From positions 496,001 to 560,000 of the forward strand of contig NZ_BMTW01000002.1 in assembly GCF_014649875.1 (NCBI RefSeq): a DNA stretch of 64,000 nucleotides, written 5' to 3'. Numbering within the stretch: position 1 is the first letter of the stretch; every line of letters starts with the position of its first letter. This document shows positions 35,627 through 44,374 of this stretch, one piece after another. Position numbers and translations under genes: made by a program. Under the pieces are notes generated by a model, which saw only the letters and a list, made by a program, of their open reading frames with translations, ran no database searches and had not been told where the DNA came from. Origin of the DNA: Streptomyces rubiginosohelvolus. Its GTDB lineage: Bacteria > Actinomycetota > Actinomycetes > Streptomycetales > Streptomycetaceae.

Positions 35627-36550
35627 ATGAAGCTCCGCAAGTCCGCCGCCGTGGCGGCCATCGCCGTCCTCGCCCTGACCGCGACCGCGTGTGGTGGCAA
35701 GGAGGGTTCCGCCGGTGACAAACCGGGCGGCACCCAGCCGGGCGCCTCCGGTGCCCCCGAGCTGCCCACGTACACCGCCGCCAAGGACGTCGCCCTCGAC
35801 TCCCCGGTCTTCAAGAAGGCCAAGGAGCGCGGCAAGCTCATCATCGGCGCCAAGGCCGACCAGCCGTACCTCGGCTTCGAGGACCAGGCGACCAAGGAGC
35901 GCTCGGGCTTCGACATCGAGATCGCCAAGATGGTCGCCGCCGACCTCGGCTTCTCGGAGAAGCAGATCGAGTGGAAGACCGTCGACTCCGGCGTCCGTGA
36001 GACGGCCATCTCCAAGGGCCAGGTCGACTACTACGTCGGCACCTACACGATCAACGACGAGCGCAAGAAGCAGGTCGGCTTCGCCGGTCCGTACTACAAG
36101 GCCGGCGCGGACCTCCTGGTGCGCAAGGAAGAGACGGCGATCACCGGCAAGGAGTCGGTGAAGGGCAAGAAGGTCTGCTCGATCGTCGGCTCCACGCCGC
36201 TCCAGGAGATCAAGAAGCCCGAGTACGGCGCGAGCGTCGTCGAGCTGGCCAAGTACTCCGACTGCGTGCAGCAGCTGCTGACCAAGCAGGTCGACGCCGT
36301 CACCACCGACGACTCGATCCTCAAGGGCTACGCCGCCGCCAACAAGGGCAAGCTCAAGGTCGTCGGCAAGCCGTTCACCGACGAGCCCTACGGCGTCGGC
36401 CTGAACAAGGACGACAAGGTCCTCCGCGAGGCCATCAGCAAGTCGCTGGAGGACCGCGTCAAGGACGGCACGTACAAGAAGATCTACGAGGCCACCCTCG
36501 GTCTGTCCGGCTCGGACTTCGTCGACCCGCCGGCCATCGAGCGTTACTGA
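35627..36550 (+). CDS. gluB: Glutamate ABC transporter substrate-binding lipoprotein
   Basis: A 307-residue lipoprotein. The signal peptide is followed by lipobox LTATACGG with Cys22. The SBP-bac-3 domain follows (KLIIGAKADQPYLGFEDQAT, then FDIEIAKMVAADLGF), ending at PPAIERY. It binds extracellular glutamate for gluA, gluC and gluD. It lies 32 bp after gluA, and a hairpin after its stop probably raises its mRNA level relative to the permeases. Confidence 0.95.
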   Translation: MKLRKSAAVAAIAVLALTATACGGKEGSAGDKPGGTQPGASGAPELPTYTAAKDVALDSPVFKKAKERGKLIIGAKADQPYLGFEDQATKERSGFDIEIAKMVAADLGFSEKQIEWKTVDSGVRETAISKGQVDYYVGTYTINDERKKQVGFAGPYYKAGADLLVRKEETAITGKESVKGKKVCSIVGSTPLQEIKKPEYGASVVELAKYSDCVQQLLTKQVDAVTTDDSILKGYAAANKGKLKVVGKPFTDEPYGVGLNKDDKVLREAISKSLEDRVKDGTYKKIYEATLGLSGSDFVDPPAIERY

Positions 36551-36556
36551 CGCCCT

Positions 36557-36583
36557 CGGGCGCCCGGCATCGTCGGGCGCCCG
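36557..36583 (+). terminator. Intercistronic hairpin between gluB and gluC
   Basis: Two copies of CGGGCGCCCG, each itself palindromic, are separated by 7 bases and can pair as a 10-bp stem. The 192-bp gluB-gluC gap also holds a CCGTCCCC/GGGGACGG hairpin near 36658-36681. These fit partial termination or 3'-end protection, giving more binding protein than permease. Confidence 0.6.
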
Positions 36584-36742
36584 GCAGCTCCCGGTGTCTG
36601 AACGCAGACACCCGTCACGACGCCCCGCGAGTGACCCCGGCGTCCCGTACGCCCCCGCCGTCCCCCTCTCCCCGGGGACGGCGGGCGAACGGGGCGCTCC
36701 TTCCCCTGCCCCGATGCCGATGACCGCCGACGCGGAGACCTC

Positions 36743-37390
36743 ATGAACGTACTGCTCGACAATTTCCCAGCGTTCCGCGACGGCTTCATAGGAACTGTGT
36801 CGATCACCGCCGTCAGCTCGCTTATCGCCCTGGTTCTCGGTGTCGTCGTCGCCGGATTCCGCGTCTCGCCGGTACCGCCGCTGCGGTACTTCGGCACCGC
36901 GTGGGTCACGCTGATGCGCAACACCCCGCTGACGCTGCTCTTCCTGATCTTCTTCTTCGTGGTGCCGGAGATCCTCTTCCCGGGGATGAGCCCGTTCGTC
37001 CTCGGCTCCCTGGCCCTCGGCTTCTACACCTCGTCCTTCGTCTGCGAGGCGGTCCGCTCCGGCATCAACACCGTGCCGCTGGGACAGGCCGAGGCCGCGC
37101 GCTCGATCGGCATGACGTTCGCCCAGACCCTGCAGATCGTGGTGCTCCCCCAGGCGACGCGGACGGTCATCCCGCCGCTGAGCAGCATCTTCATCGCCCT
37201 GACGAAGAACTCCGCGATCGCCGGCGCCTTCAGCAACGCCGAACTCTTCGGCTGGCAGAAGCTGATGAGCGACAAGGGCTACGACATCGTCCCCGTCTTC
37301 ATCTGGGTGGCCATCGGGTACCTGATCATCACCTTTACCATCAGTGGCCTCTTCCGGCTGCTGGAGCGTCGCATGGAGGTCGCCCGATGA
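36743..37390 (+). CDS. gluC: Glutamate ABC transporter permease GluC
   Basis: A 215-residue permease of the HisMQ type, with about five membrane segments. The EAA loop reads GQAEAARSIGMTFAQTLQIVVLPQA. It overlaps gluD by four bases (ATGA), so the two permeases are translationally coupled. Confidence 0.95.
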   Translation: MNVLLDNFPAFRDGFIGTVSITAVSSLIALVLGVVVAGFRVSPVPPLRYFGTAWVTLMRNTPLTLLFLIFFFVVPEILFPGMSPFVLGSLALGFYTSSFVCEAVRSGINTVPLGQAEAARSIGMTFAQTLQIVVLPQATRTVIPPLSSIFIALTKNSAIAGAFSNAELFGWQKLMSDKGYDIVPVFIWVAIGYLIITFTISGLFRLLERRMEVAR

Positions 37391-38328
37391 GCGCCAGCGT
37401 TCTTTACGACGCCCCGGGCCCCAAGGCCGTCGTCCGCAACCGGATCTACGCCGTCGTCGGCAGCCTCGCCATCGTGGCGCTGATCGCCGTCAGCGTCATG
37501 CGGCTGGCCGACAAGGGGCACCTCGCCCCCGAGATGTGGGACATCTTCAACTACGCGGGCATCCGGCAGAACATCGCCGACGCGGTGCTCGCGACCCTCA
37601 AGGCGTTCGGTCTCGCCGCGGTCGGCTCGCTGGTCCTCGGTGTGCTCCTGGCGGTGGGCCGGCTCTCCGACCACAAGCCGGTCCGCTGGGTGGCGACCAC
37701 CTTCATCGAACTGTTCCGCTCGCTGCCGCTCCTGATCACCATCTACGCGATCTGGGTCGGCTTCCTCACCGACTACTCGATGTGGGCGCTGGCGGCGGGT
37801 CTCTCCGTCTACAACGGCTGTGTCCAGGCCGAGGTGCTGCGCGCCGGGATCAACTCGGTGCCCAAGGGCCAGAGCGAGGCCGCGTACGCACTCGGCATGA
37901 GCAAGACGCAGGTCATGACGACCGTCCTGATGCCGCAGGCGATCCGGTCGATGCTGCCGACGATCATCAGCCAACTCGTGGTGACCCTCAAGGACACCTC
38001 GCTCGGCTTCATCATCCTGTACCCGGAGCTGCTCCAGACCGCGCGTCTGATCGCCTCCAACACCCAGGTGAACGGCCAGTACCCGTACGTCTCGACGATC
38101 GTCGTCATCGGCACGATCTACATCGCGATGTGTCTGCTGCTCTCGGCGCTGGCGACGTGGATCGAGAAGCGCGGCCGCCGGGCCAAGACCGGCATCAAGG
38201 TGGCGCCCGGCGTCCAGACCGCCGGCATCCCCACGGTCGAGGACATTCCCGGCCCTGGGGCGGGGGGCGCAGGGGGCGCAGGCCCGACGGACGGCGGTGC
38301 CGCTGGGGCCGGAGTGACGAAGGACTGA
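37387..38328 (+). CDS. gluD: Glutamate ABC transporter permease GluD
   Basis: A 313-residue HisMQ-type permease with TM1 near residues 20-42. The EAA loop is GQSEAAYALGMSKTQVMTTV, and LKDTSLGFIILYPELL follows. The C-terminus is a cytoplasmic Gly/Ala-rich tail (GPGAGGAGGAGPTDGG). It ends the gluABCD operon. Confidence 0.95.
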   Translation: MSASVLYDAPGPKAVVRNRIYAVVGSLAIVALIAVSVMRLADKGHLAPEMWDIFNYAGIRQNIADAVLATLKAFGLAAVGSLVLGVLLAVGRLSDHKPVRWVATTFIELFRSLPLLITIYAIWVGFLTDYSMWALAAGLSVYNGCVQAEVLRAGINSVPKGQSEAAYALGMSKTQVMTTVLMPQAIRSMLPTIISQLVVTLKDTSLGFIILYPELLQTARLIASNTQVNGQYPYVSTIVVIGTIYIAMCLLLSALATWIEKRGRRAKTGIKVAPGVQTAGIPTVEDIPGPGAGGAGGAGPTDGGAAGAGVTKD

Positions 38329-38504
38329 CCTCCCCGGGGCCACACCGACCCCTCCCGGCAGGAGCATTCGAGGCAGCGGCGCACGCGTCGCTGCCTCGGT
38401 CACTTGACGCAAGCACCACCAGTGGGTTGCATACGTTCTGTGATCACGCACCCGGCTACCTCTGCCACGTTCCGCATGACCGTAAGGGCCGGAGGGTACG
38501 CGCC

Positions 38505-40211
38505 GTGGACCCGGTGATCGTCGTCGGCGCCGGGCCCGTCGGCCTGACGCTGTCGCTGGCCCTCGCCGCCCAGGGCGTCCCCTCGGTGCTCCTCGACGAG
38601 GGGGCCGGCACGGAGGAGCCCCGGCCCGCCCGCACGGTCGTGCTGCGCGAGGACACCGCCGACCTGATGGGCCGTCTCGGCTGCCGGGAGCTGGACCGGG
38701 TCGGGCTGCGCTGGACGGGCTGGCGTTCGATGCGCCGGAAGCAGTCGGTCCGGGAGATGCCGCTGAGCGGGGGCCGGCCGGACGAGGAGGGCGAGCCGCT
38801 CCCCGGGCTCCTTCCCTCGCCGCTGCACCTGCCGCAGCACGAGCTGAGCACCGCGCTGCGTGCGGCGGTGGACAAGGAACCGCTGGTCCGGCTGGTGCCG
38901 ATGAGCCGCATCGACACGCTGGAGCAGGACCGCGACGGCATCACGGTGCACACCAGGGAGCCGGGATCGACCTGGTGGCGCGGGAGTTATCTGGTCGGCT
39001 GCGACGGCGCCCGGTCGACCGTGCGCAAGCTGCTGGACATCCGGTTCCCCGGCCGTACGGCGGTGGAGCGGCATGCCGTCGCCGCCCTGCGGGCCGAACT
39101 GCCCTGGCCCGACGAGGCCGTTCTCCACCGGCAGCCGCCCTGGCGGACCGGCGGCGAGGAGGTCTCCGCCCGCCCCCTGCCGAACGGCGTCTGGCGGCTG
39201 GACTGGCTGCTCCCGCCGCGCGGCGAACTGGTCACCCCCGAGGCGGTGATCACCCGGATCCGGGACACGCTGGCCGGCTGGTGCGGCGAGACCCCGGCGT
39301 ACGAACTGCTGGACACCGGCGTCCACACACTCCACCACCGGCTCGCCCGGCGCTGGCGCAAGCAGCGTGCCTTCCTGGCGGGGGACGCGGCACACCTGCT
39401 GGGCGCTCTGGGCACGCAGGGACTCGACGAGGGCATCCGGGACGCCGAGAACCTGGCCTGGAAGCTGGCCCACGCCTGGCACCACGGCCCGGCCGAGCAG
39501 CTGCTCGACAGCTACCAGGCGGAGCGGCGGGCCGCCGTGGCCGCCCGGTTGCGCGCCGCCGATCAGTCGCTGCCGATACTGCGCGGCGGAGGCGGTCTGC
39601 GGACCCTGGTCCCGGGCGCCGCACGCGGTCACGACACCCTCCTCGCCGACGGCCATCTGGGCCGCGGAGCACTGGGTGCGCCCCCTTCGTACTCACACTC
39701 CCCCCTTTCACCACCGCACGCCGAGGCGCACACCGCTGTCGGTACGCCCCCCGGTGCGCCGGTCGCCGATGTGACGGTGACCGCGCCGGACGGAACGACG
39801 ACACGGCTGCGGGAGCGGCTGGGGCAGGGCCATCCGCTGGTGATCCTGGTCGCGCCGGGGACCGGCGTCTGGGACCGGCGGCACTGGCAGACCGCGGGCG
39901 TCATGCCCCGTCTCACGGACGCCGTGGCGGCGCTCCCCGGTACGACGGAGCTGCTGGTCACCGAGAGCTATCCGGGGGCGTCGGCCCATACCGTGCTGCT
40001 GGTGAGGCCGGACGGGCATCTGGTGGCGGCCTTCGGCGGCGTACGGCCCGCAGAGCTGTTCACCGCGGCGCAGGCCGCACTGGGCGGTGCGCCGCGTGAT
40101 GGACGGGAGCGCGTGGCGGAGGAGGACGAGGAGAGCGAGGGCCGGGAGAGCGGCGGCGAGAAGGGGAGCCGGGCGCGGGTCCACGCCGAGGGGACCGCCG
40201 GGCATCGCTGA
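38505..40211 (+). CDS. FAD-dependent monooxygenase (PHBH-like, aromatic hydroxylase family)
   Basis: A 568-residue flavoprotein monooxygenase. The FAD dinucleotide fold VIVVGAGPVGLTLSLALAAQG is at the N-terminus. The DG motif is LVGCDGARSTVRK near residue 164, and the GD motif FLAGDAAHLLGALGTQGLDEG is near residue 290, with its usual PP replaced by GAL. A thioredoxin-like C-terminal domain (LVILVAPGTGVWD) follows after a low-complexity linker, and a charged tail of about 45 residues ends it. GTG 38505 has GGAGGG nine bases upstream. The substrate is unknown; related enzymes act on polyketides or rifampicin. Confidence 0.88.
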   Translation: MDPVIVVGAGPVGLTLSLALAAQGVPSVLLDEGAGTEEPRPARTVVLREDTADLMGRLGCRELDRVGLRWTGWRSMRRKQSVREMPLSGGRPDEEGEPLPGLLPSPLHLPQHELSTALRAAVDKEPLVRLVPMSRIDTLEQDRDGITVHTREPGSTWWRGSYLVGCDGARSTVRKLLDIRFPGRTAVERHAVAALRAELPWPDEAVLHRQPPWRTGGEEVSARPLPNGVWRLDWLLPPRGELVTPEAVITRIRDTLAGWCGETPAYELLDTGVHTLHHRLARRWRKQRAFLAGDAAHLLGALGTQGLDEGIRDAENLAWKLAHAWHHGPAEQLLDSYQAERRAAVAARLRAADQSLPILRGGGGLRTLVPGAARGHDTLLADGHLGRGALGAPPSYSHSPLSPPHAEAHTAVGTPPGAPVADVTVTAPDGTTTRLRERLGQGHPLVILVAPGTGVWDRRHWQTAGVMPRLTDAVAALPGTTELLVTESYPGASAHTVLLVRPDGHLVAAFGGVRPAELFTAAQAALGGAPRDGRERVAEEDEESEGRESGGEKGSRARVHAEGTAGHR

Positions 40212-40259
40212 CCGGTGGTCCGTCGTCCGCCGCACATCTGCCTCACCGGCGGACGCACA

Positions 40260-40288
40260 TTGACCGTCACGGGCACGCATGGTGTACT
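40260..40288 (+). promoter_or_regulatory. Promoter of the cysteine leader peptide, giving a leaderless transcript
   Basis: TTGACC at 40260-40265 and TGTACT at 40283-40288 with a 17-bp spacer. The ATG of the leader peptide begins eight bases after the -10, so transcription should start at or next to the ATG. Confidence 0.7.
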
Positions 40289-40295
40289 CCAGATC

Positions 40296-40382
40296 ATGAC
40301 CGACACCGATGTGCGCCTGTGGCGGAGGGTCCATATGGACCTCGTCCGTTACGCGGGCTGCGTGTGTCGTCCGTCCTGCTGA
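40296..40382 (+). CDS. Cysteine-rich leader peptide (28 aa) upstream of cysteine dioxygenase
   Basis: A 28-codon ORF ending in HMDLVRYAGCVCRPSC. The R-x-H-(I/V/M)-D-L core is shared by short actinobacterial putative leader peptides found before sulfur genes. Three of the last seven codons encode cysteine. The predicted promoter makes the ATG leaderless. In mycobacteria such leaderless cysteine-rich ORFs act as cysteine-responsive attenuators. An internal ATG at 40335 with GGAGGG upstream is an alternative start with the same end. It ends 74 bp before the dioxygenase GTG. Confidence 0.72.
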   Translation: MTDTDVRLWRRVHMDLVRYAGCVCRPSC

Positions 40383-40455
40383 ATCGCCTCCCTCTGCCGG
40401 CTCGTGCCGTTTTCCGCACGGCCGGAACCCCGCGCGAACTCTCAGGACGGTCCTC

Positions 40456-41031
40456 GTGTCTTCCGCTCACTCCGCCGTGCCCACAGCCGGCTCGGTGCCT
40501 TCTCCCACTTCCCCCGTTTCTTCCTCTCCCGCTCTCGCCGCGCCGACGATCACGGAGCTGCTGGACTTCGTCCGCCGCACCGCCCGGAACGAGGCGCTCA
40601 TCGCCTCGTTGCCCCTCGATCCGGAGGGCCGCACCTGGATCCGGCTCGACGGCCCCGGCGGCAGCGAGGCGTGGCTGATCGGCTGGCCGCCCGGCACCGG
40701 TACGGGCTGGCACGACCACGCCGACTCGATCGGCGCGTTCACGACGGCGGCCGGTGCCCTCAAGGAGCACTCGCTGGCCGTGCGGCTGCCCACCGACGGC
40801 TGGAAGACGCTGGAGCTGACGGACGGCGTGGACCGGTCGAGGGAGCTGGCGGCCGGTCAGGGCCGGGCCTTCGGGCAGAACCACGTCCACGAGGTCCTCA
40901 ACGAGTCCGAGGACGTGCACGCGGTCTCCGTCCACGCCTACTACCCGCCGCTGCCGCGGATCCGCCGGTTCAGCCGCACCGGTGCGGTGCTCCGGCTGGA
41001 GCAGACCGAGAGCCCCGAGGACTGGCAGTGA
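40456..41031 (+). CDS. Cysteine dioxygenase
   Basis: A 191-residue cupin that oxidises cysteine to cysteine sulfinate with non-haem iron. Cupin ligands are His86 and His88 in GWHDHADSIGAF and a third histidine in GQNHVHEVLN (143 or 145). The first 30 residues are a Ser/Pro/Ala-rich extension. GTG 40456 is preceded by AGGACGG. It overlaps the rhodanese gene by four bases (GTGA) and lies behind a cysteine leader peptide, so it should respond to cysteine excess. Confidence 0.92.
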   Translation: MSSAHSAVPTAGSVPSPTSPVSSSPALAAPTITELLDFVRRTARNEALIASLPLDPEGRTWIRLDGPGGSEAWLIGWPPGTGTGWHDHADSIGAFTTAAGALKEHSLAVRLPTDGWKTLELTDGVDRSRELAAGQGRAFGQNHVHEVLNESEDVHAVSVHAYYPPLPRIRRFSRTGAVLRLEQTESPEDWQ

Positions 41032-41441
41032 GCGAGAACCGAAGCACGGAAGCCCCTGTCCCGGTGGGCATCGACGAGCTGCTGGAGCGGGTCAGGGCCG
41101 GCTACGACCGGATCGACCCGCGCGAGGCCGCCGCGGCGGCGGAGGCCGGGGCCCTGCTCGTGGACATCCGGTACGCGGCCCTCCGCGACCGGGACGGCCT
41201 GATCCCCGGCGCGCTGGTCGTCGAACGCAACGAACTGGAATGGCGGCTCGACCCGCAGGGCAGCCACCGCGCACCTGAGGCGGTGGGCCACGACCTCCAG
41301 GTCGTCGTCATCTGCAACGAGGGATACGCCTCCAGCCTGGCGGTCGCCTCGCTGCGGCAACTGGGACTCCACCGGGCCACCGATCTGATCGGCGGCTTCC
41401 AGGCGTGGCGCGCGGCGGGACTCCCGGTAGCCGCCACCTGA
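41028..41441 (+). CDS. Rhodanese-like sulfurtransferase
   Basis: A 137-residue single-domain rhodanese. LLVDIRYAALRD is the CH2A-like segment and the active-site cysteine is Cys96 in VVICNEGYASSLA. The C-terminus IGGFQAWRAAGLPV is typical. It is coupled by GTGA to cysteine dioxygenase, so a role in handling sulfane sulfur or sulfite from cysteine breakdown is likely. Confidence 0.92.
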   Translation: MSENRSTEAPVPVGIDELLERVRAGYDRIDPREAAAAAEAGALLVDIRYAALRDRDGLIPGALVVERNELEWRLDPQGSHRAPEAVGHDLQVVVICNEGYASSLAVASLRQLGLHRATDLIGGFQAWRAAGLPVAAT

Positions 41442-41472
41442 CGCCCGGCACCCGCAACCTGGCGCCCATCCC

Positions 41473-41517
41473 CCTGGCGCCCGGCACCTGAGCTCAGGTG
41501 CCGGGCGCCAGGTTTCT
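41473..41517 (+). terminator. Terminator of the cysteine dioxygenase-rhodanese operon
   Basis: A perfect 20-bp stem (CCTGGCGCCCGGCACCTGAG and its complement, no unpaired loop base) followed by TTTCT. One arm repeats the 3' end of the rhodanese gene (CTGRCGCCCGGCACC). Confidence 0.85.
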
Positions 41518-41617
41518 GCTGCCACACACCCGAACGCCACGTTCCACTGGAGCAATCGCCGTGCGTGACCGACATTCGCCTCACACAGAGGACCGAAATG
41601 TACGGAGATGACCGCAT

Positions 41618-42286
41618 ATGGCGACCGCTGTCCTCACCCCTGATCAGCTCGACGGCCAGGCTGCCCTGCTGCACGACACCCAGGCGTGGCAGCAGATCGT
41701 CACGGGCTGGGAGCACACCGCCGCCGAGCCCGCGCCGGCCCCCGAGCCCGCGCCGGCCCCCGAGCCCACGCCGGCCCCCGAGCCCGCGCCGGCCCTCGGA
41801 CCTGCAAGGCCCTCCGACTGGCGGGGCCTGCTGTCGGTACCCGTGGACCAGCTGATCGACGACACCCTGCGGGCCCTCCCCACGCCGCCTCCGCACGAGC
41901 GCCCGCTGCCCGGACGGCTGGGGGCGATGCTGCCCGACCGCGTCCACCTCTGGCGGCGGGTCGGGCAGAGCGAACTGCGCCCTTCGGTCCATCTCGGCTA
42001 CGCGCGGCAGATCCTGGCCGAGTGGGGCTGGCAGAACACCCCGTACCGGCTGCGGAACGCCCGGGGAGCACGCTGTGTCTGCGGCGCGATGGTCTCCGCG
42101 CACCGCCTCGGCTACGGGTCCCTCGACACCGTGGACCGGGCCGGCGCCTGGCTGATCACGGAGCTGCGCGCGCAGGGGTGGCCCGGGCTGATCGGCCCCT
42201 GGAACCGCCATCCCGGCCGCACCGCCGCCGATGCCCTGGCGCTCGTCGACGCCACCATCCGCCGCGCGTCCCTGGCCGGACAGTAG
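41618..42286 (+). CDS. DUF6197-like conserved Streptomyces protein with PAPEPA repeat
   Basis: A 222-residue protein. Residues 1-35 form a helix pair (LTPDQLDGQAALLHDTQAW), a PAPEPA repeat spans residues 36-60, and a conserved core follows (VDQLIDDTLRALPTPPPHERPL and YARQILAEWGWQNTPYRL). The end has CVCGAMVSAHRLGYG. I recognise it as a Streptomyces DUF6197-type protein of unknown function. It sits between the cysteine operon and the convergent recX. Confidence 0.75.
   Translation: MATAVLTPDQLDGQAALLHDTQAWQQIVTGWEHTAAEPAPAPEPAPAPEPTPAPEPAPALGPARPSDWRGLLSVPVDQLIDDTLRALPTPPPHERPLPGRLGAMLPDRVHLWRRVGQSELRPSVHLGYARQILAEWGWQNTPYRLRNARGARCVCGAMVSAHRLGYGSLDTVDRAGAWLITELRAQGWPGLIGPWNRHPGRTAADALALVDATIRRASLAGQ
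41726..41797 (+). repeat. Four 18-bp tandem repeats in the DUF6197-like gene
   Basis: Units of GAGCCCGCGCCGGCCCCC start at 41726, 41744, 41762 and 41780, with one change in unit 3 and two near the end of unit 4. They encode the PAPEPA linker. Confidence 0.85.
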
Positions 42287-42355
42287 CGCCGGACAAGGAC
42301 TGACGAAGGACCGGCGAAGGATCCACGTCGGAGGATCGGCGTCAGATGATCGGCG

Positions 42356-43108
42356 TCAGAAAGGCTCGTCGAGGCCCTCCGTGTCCTCGCCCTCCTCCTC
42401 CAGCGCCTGCCGCACCACCCGCAGGGCCATGCCCTCCCCGTATCCCTTGCGGGCGAGCATCCCCGCCAGGCGGCGCAGCCGCTTGTCCCGCTCCAGGCCC
42501 CGTGTGGAGCGGAGCTTGCGGGCCACGAGCTGGCGCGCCGTCTCCTCCTCCTGGTCCGGGTCGAGCTGCCCGACCGCCTCGTCGATCACGGCGGAGTCCA
42601 CGCCCTTCGTCCGCAGCTCACGGACGAGGGCGCGGCGCGCGAGCCCCCGGCCGTGGTGCCGGGACTCCACCCACGCCCCGGCGAACGCCGCGTCGTCGAT
42701 CAGCCCGACGCCCTCGAAGCGGGCGAGCACTTCCTCGGCCGCCTCGTCCGGGATCTCCCGCTTGCGCAGGGCGTCCGCGAGCTGTTTGCGCGTCCGCGGT
42801 GTCCCGGTGAGCAACCGCAGGCAGATGTTGCGCGCCTGCTCGACCGGGTCACGCGGCTCCCCCTTCTCGGCCCTCGACGAGGAAGGGGAGCCGCTGCTTC
42901 TGGTGCCGGAGCGGGCACGGCGGCCCGCCCCCTCGCCGAATCCGCTCCCGGCGCCCGCTCCCTCGCGTGAGCGGCGCCCGGACCGCGCCCCGACGTCGTC
43001 CGCTGCCGCCCCCCGCGCGGCGGCGGACGCGTCGGTGGGCCCGTAACCGGATCCGGCATCGCCGCCGGGCTCGGCAGGGCTGTCCGGCCACTCCGTACGA
43101 CGCGTCAC
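42356..43108 (-). CDS. recX: Recombination regulator RecX
   Basis: A 250-residue RecX, which modulates RecA filaments. The conserved tri-helical repeats begin at ARNICLRLLTGTPRTRKQLADAL (about residue 91) and end near YGEGMALRVVRQAL. The first 85 residues are a disordered G/S/R/A-rich extension. GTG 43108 lies three bases after the recA stop, so it is probably translated from the recA transcript. Confidence 0.95.
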   Translation of the reverse strand: MTRRTEWPDSPAEPGGDAGSGYGPTDASAAARGAAADDVGARSGRRSREGAGAGSGFGEGAGRRARSGTRSSGSPSSSRAEKGEPRDPVEQARNICLRLLTGTPRTRKQLADALRKREIPDEAAEEVLARFEGVGLIDDAAFAGAWVESRHHGRGLARRALVRELRTKGVDSAVIDEAVGQLDPDQEEETARQLVARKLRSTRGLERDKRLRRLAGMLARKGYGEGMALRVVRQALEEEGEDTEGLDEPF

Positions 43109-43111
43109 GGC

Positions 43112-44236
43112 CTAGCTCTTGGCCGCCGCGGTCTTGGCCGGCTTGGCCTTGGTGGTCGCGGTGGTCGCCGGCTTCGCCGCCGCGTCGGCCGCCGGTGCCG
43201 CAGCCGCGTCCGCTGCGGGCTCGCCCGCGTCGGCGTCCGGGCGGACGCCGACGCCCAGCTTCTCCAGGATCTTCTTCTCGATCTCGTTGGCGAGGTCGGG
43301 GTTGTCCTTGAGGAAGTTGCGGGCGTTCTCCTTGCCCTGGCCGAGCTGGTCGCCCTCGTACGTGTACCAGGCGCCGGCCTTGCGGACGAAGCCGTGCTCC
43401 ACGCCCATGTCGATCAGTCCGCCCTCGCGGCTGATGCCCTGGCCGTAGAGGATGTCGAACTCCGCCTGCTTGAACGGCGGGGCGACCTTGTTCTTGACGA
43501 CCTTGACGCGGGTGCGGTTGCCAACCGCGTCGGTGCCGTCCTTCAGCGTCTCGATCCGGCGGATGTCGAGGCGCACCGAGGCGTAGAACTTCAGCGCCCG
43601 GCCACCGGTCGTGGTCTCCGGGGAGCCGAACATCACGCCGATCTTCTCGCGGAGCTGGTTGATGAAGATCGCGGTGGTCTTGGACTGGTTGAGCGCACTG
43701 GTGATCTTGCGCAGGGCCTGGCTCATCAGCCGGGCCTGGAGACCCACGTGCGAGTCGCCCATCTCGCCCTCGATCTCCGCACGGGGCACCAGGGCCGCCA
43801 CGGAGTCGATGACGATCAGGTCCAGCGCGCCCGAGCGCACCAGCATGTCGACGATCTCCAGCGCCTGCTCACCGTTGTCCGGCTGGGACAGGATGAGGCT
43901 GTCGATGTCGACGCCGAGCTTCTTCGCGTACTCGGGGTCGAGGGCGTGCTCGGCGTCGATGAAGGCCACCGAGCCGCCCAGCCGCTGCGCGTTCGCCACG
44001 GCGTGCAGCGTCAGCGTCGTCTTACCGGAGGACTCCGGTCCGTACACCTCCACCACGCGGCCGCGCGGCAGACCGCCGACGCCGAGGGCGACGTCGAGGG
44101 CGGTCGATCCCGTGGGGATGACCTCGATGGGCTCGTTCGGCCGCTCACCGAGGCGCATCACCGCACCCTTGCCGAACTGTCGTTCAATCTGTGCGAGCGC
44201 GGCGTCCAACGCCTTCTCGCGGTCGGTTCCTGCCAT
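43112..44236 (-). CDS. recA: Recombinase RecA
   Basis: A 374-residue RecA. Walker A is GPESSGKTT (about residues 67-75), Walker B is [10 protein letters not shown], and loop L2 contains [19 protein letters not shown]. The C-terminal 40 residues are an Ala/Lys-rich tail ([20 protein letters not shown]) typical of Streptomyces. ATG 44236 is the family start. The 5' region has both a LexA box (44375) and a RecA-NDp-type promoter (44280), so two damage pathways control it. It is followed directly by recX. Confidence 0.98.
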   Translation of the reverse strand: MAGTDREKALDAALAQIERQFGKGAVMRLGERPNEPIEVIPTGSTALDVALGVGGLPRGRVVEVYGPESSGKTTLTLHAVANAQRLGGSVAFIDAEHALDPEYAKKLGVDIDSLILSQPDNGEQALEIVDMLVRSGALDLIVIDSVAALVPRAEIEGEMGDSHVGLQARLMSQALRKITSALNQSKTTAIFINQLREKIGVMFGSPETTTGGRALKFYASVRLDIRRIETLKDGTDAVGNRTRVKVVKNKVAPPFKQAEFDILYGQGISREGGLIDMGVEHGFVRKAGAWYTYEGDQLGQGKENARNFLKDNPDLANEIEKKILEKLGVGVRPDADAGEPAADAAAAPAADAAAKPATTATTKAKPAKTAAAKS

Positions 44237-44279
44237 GGGTTCCACCCGATTTGCTTGAGTCGATCGCTTCACGTCACAG

Positions 44280-44302
44280 ACGCTAACCCCTGCCACTGAC
44301 AA
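44280..44302 (-). promoter_or_regulatory. RecA-NDp/PafBC-type promoter of recA
   Basis: On the minus strand TTGTCAGTG, eight bases and TAGCGT exactly match the LexA-independent, PafBC-activated promoter known from mycobacterial recA. The -10 lies 43 bases before ATG 44236. Confidence 0.85.
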
Positions 44303-44374
44303 TGGGCCTCGACGTCCTCCCGGCCTGTGGACAACTCCACGGCCGGGCCCGGGAAAACCCGGCCGGAATCCCAT

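Noticed and set aside
42334..42360. Two GATCGGCGTCAGA copies at the recX 3' end
   Set aside because: The period is 14 bp and the repeat is short, so I did not count it with the four larger 3'-end duplications.
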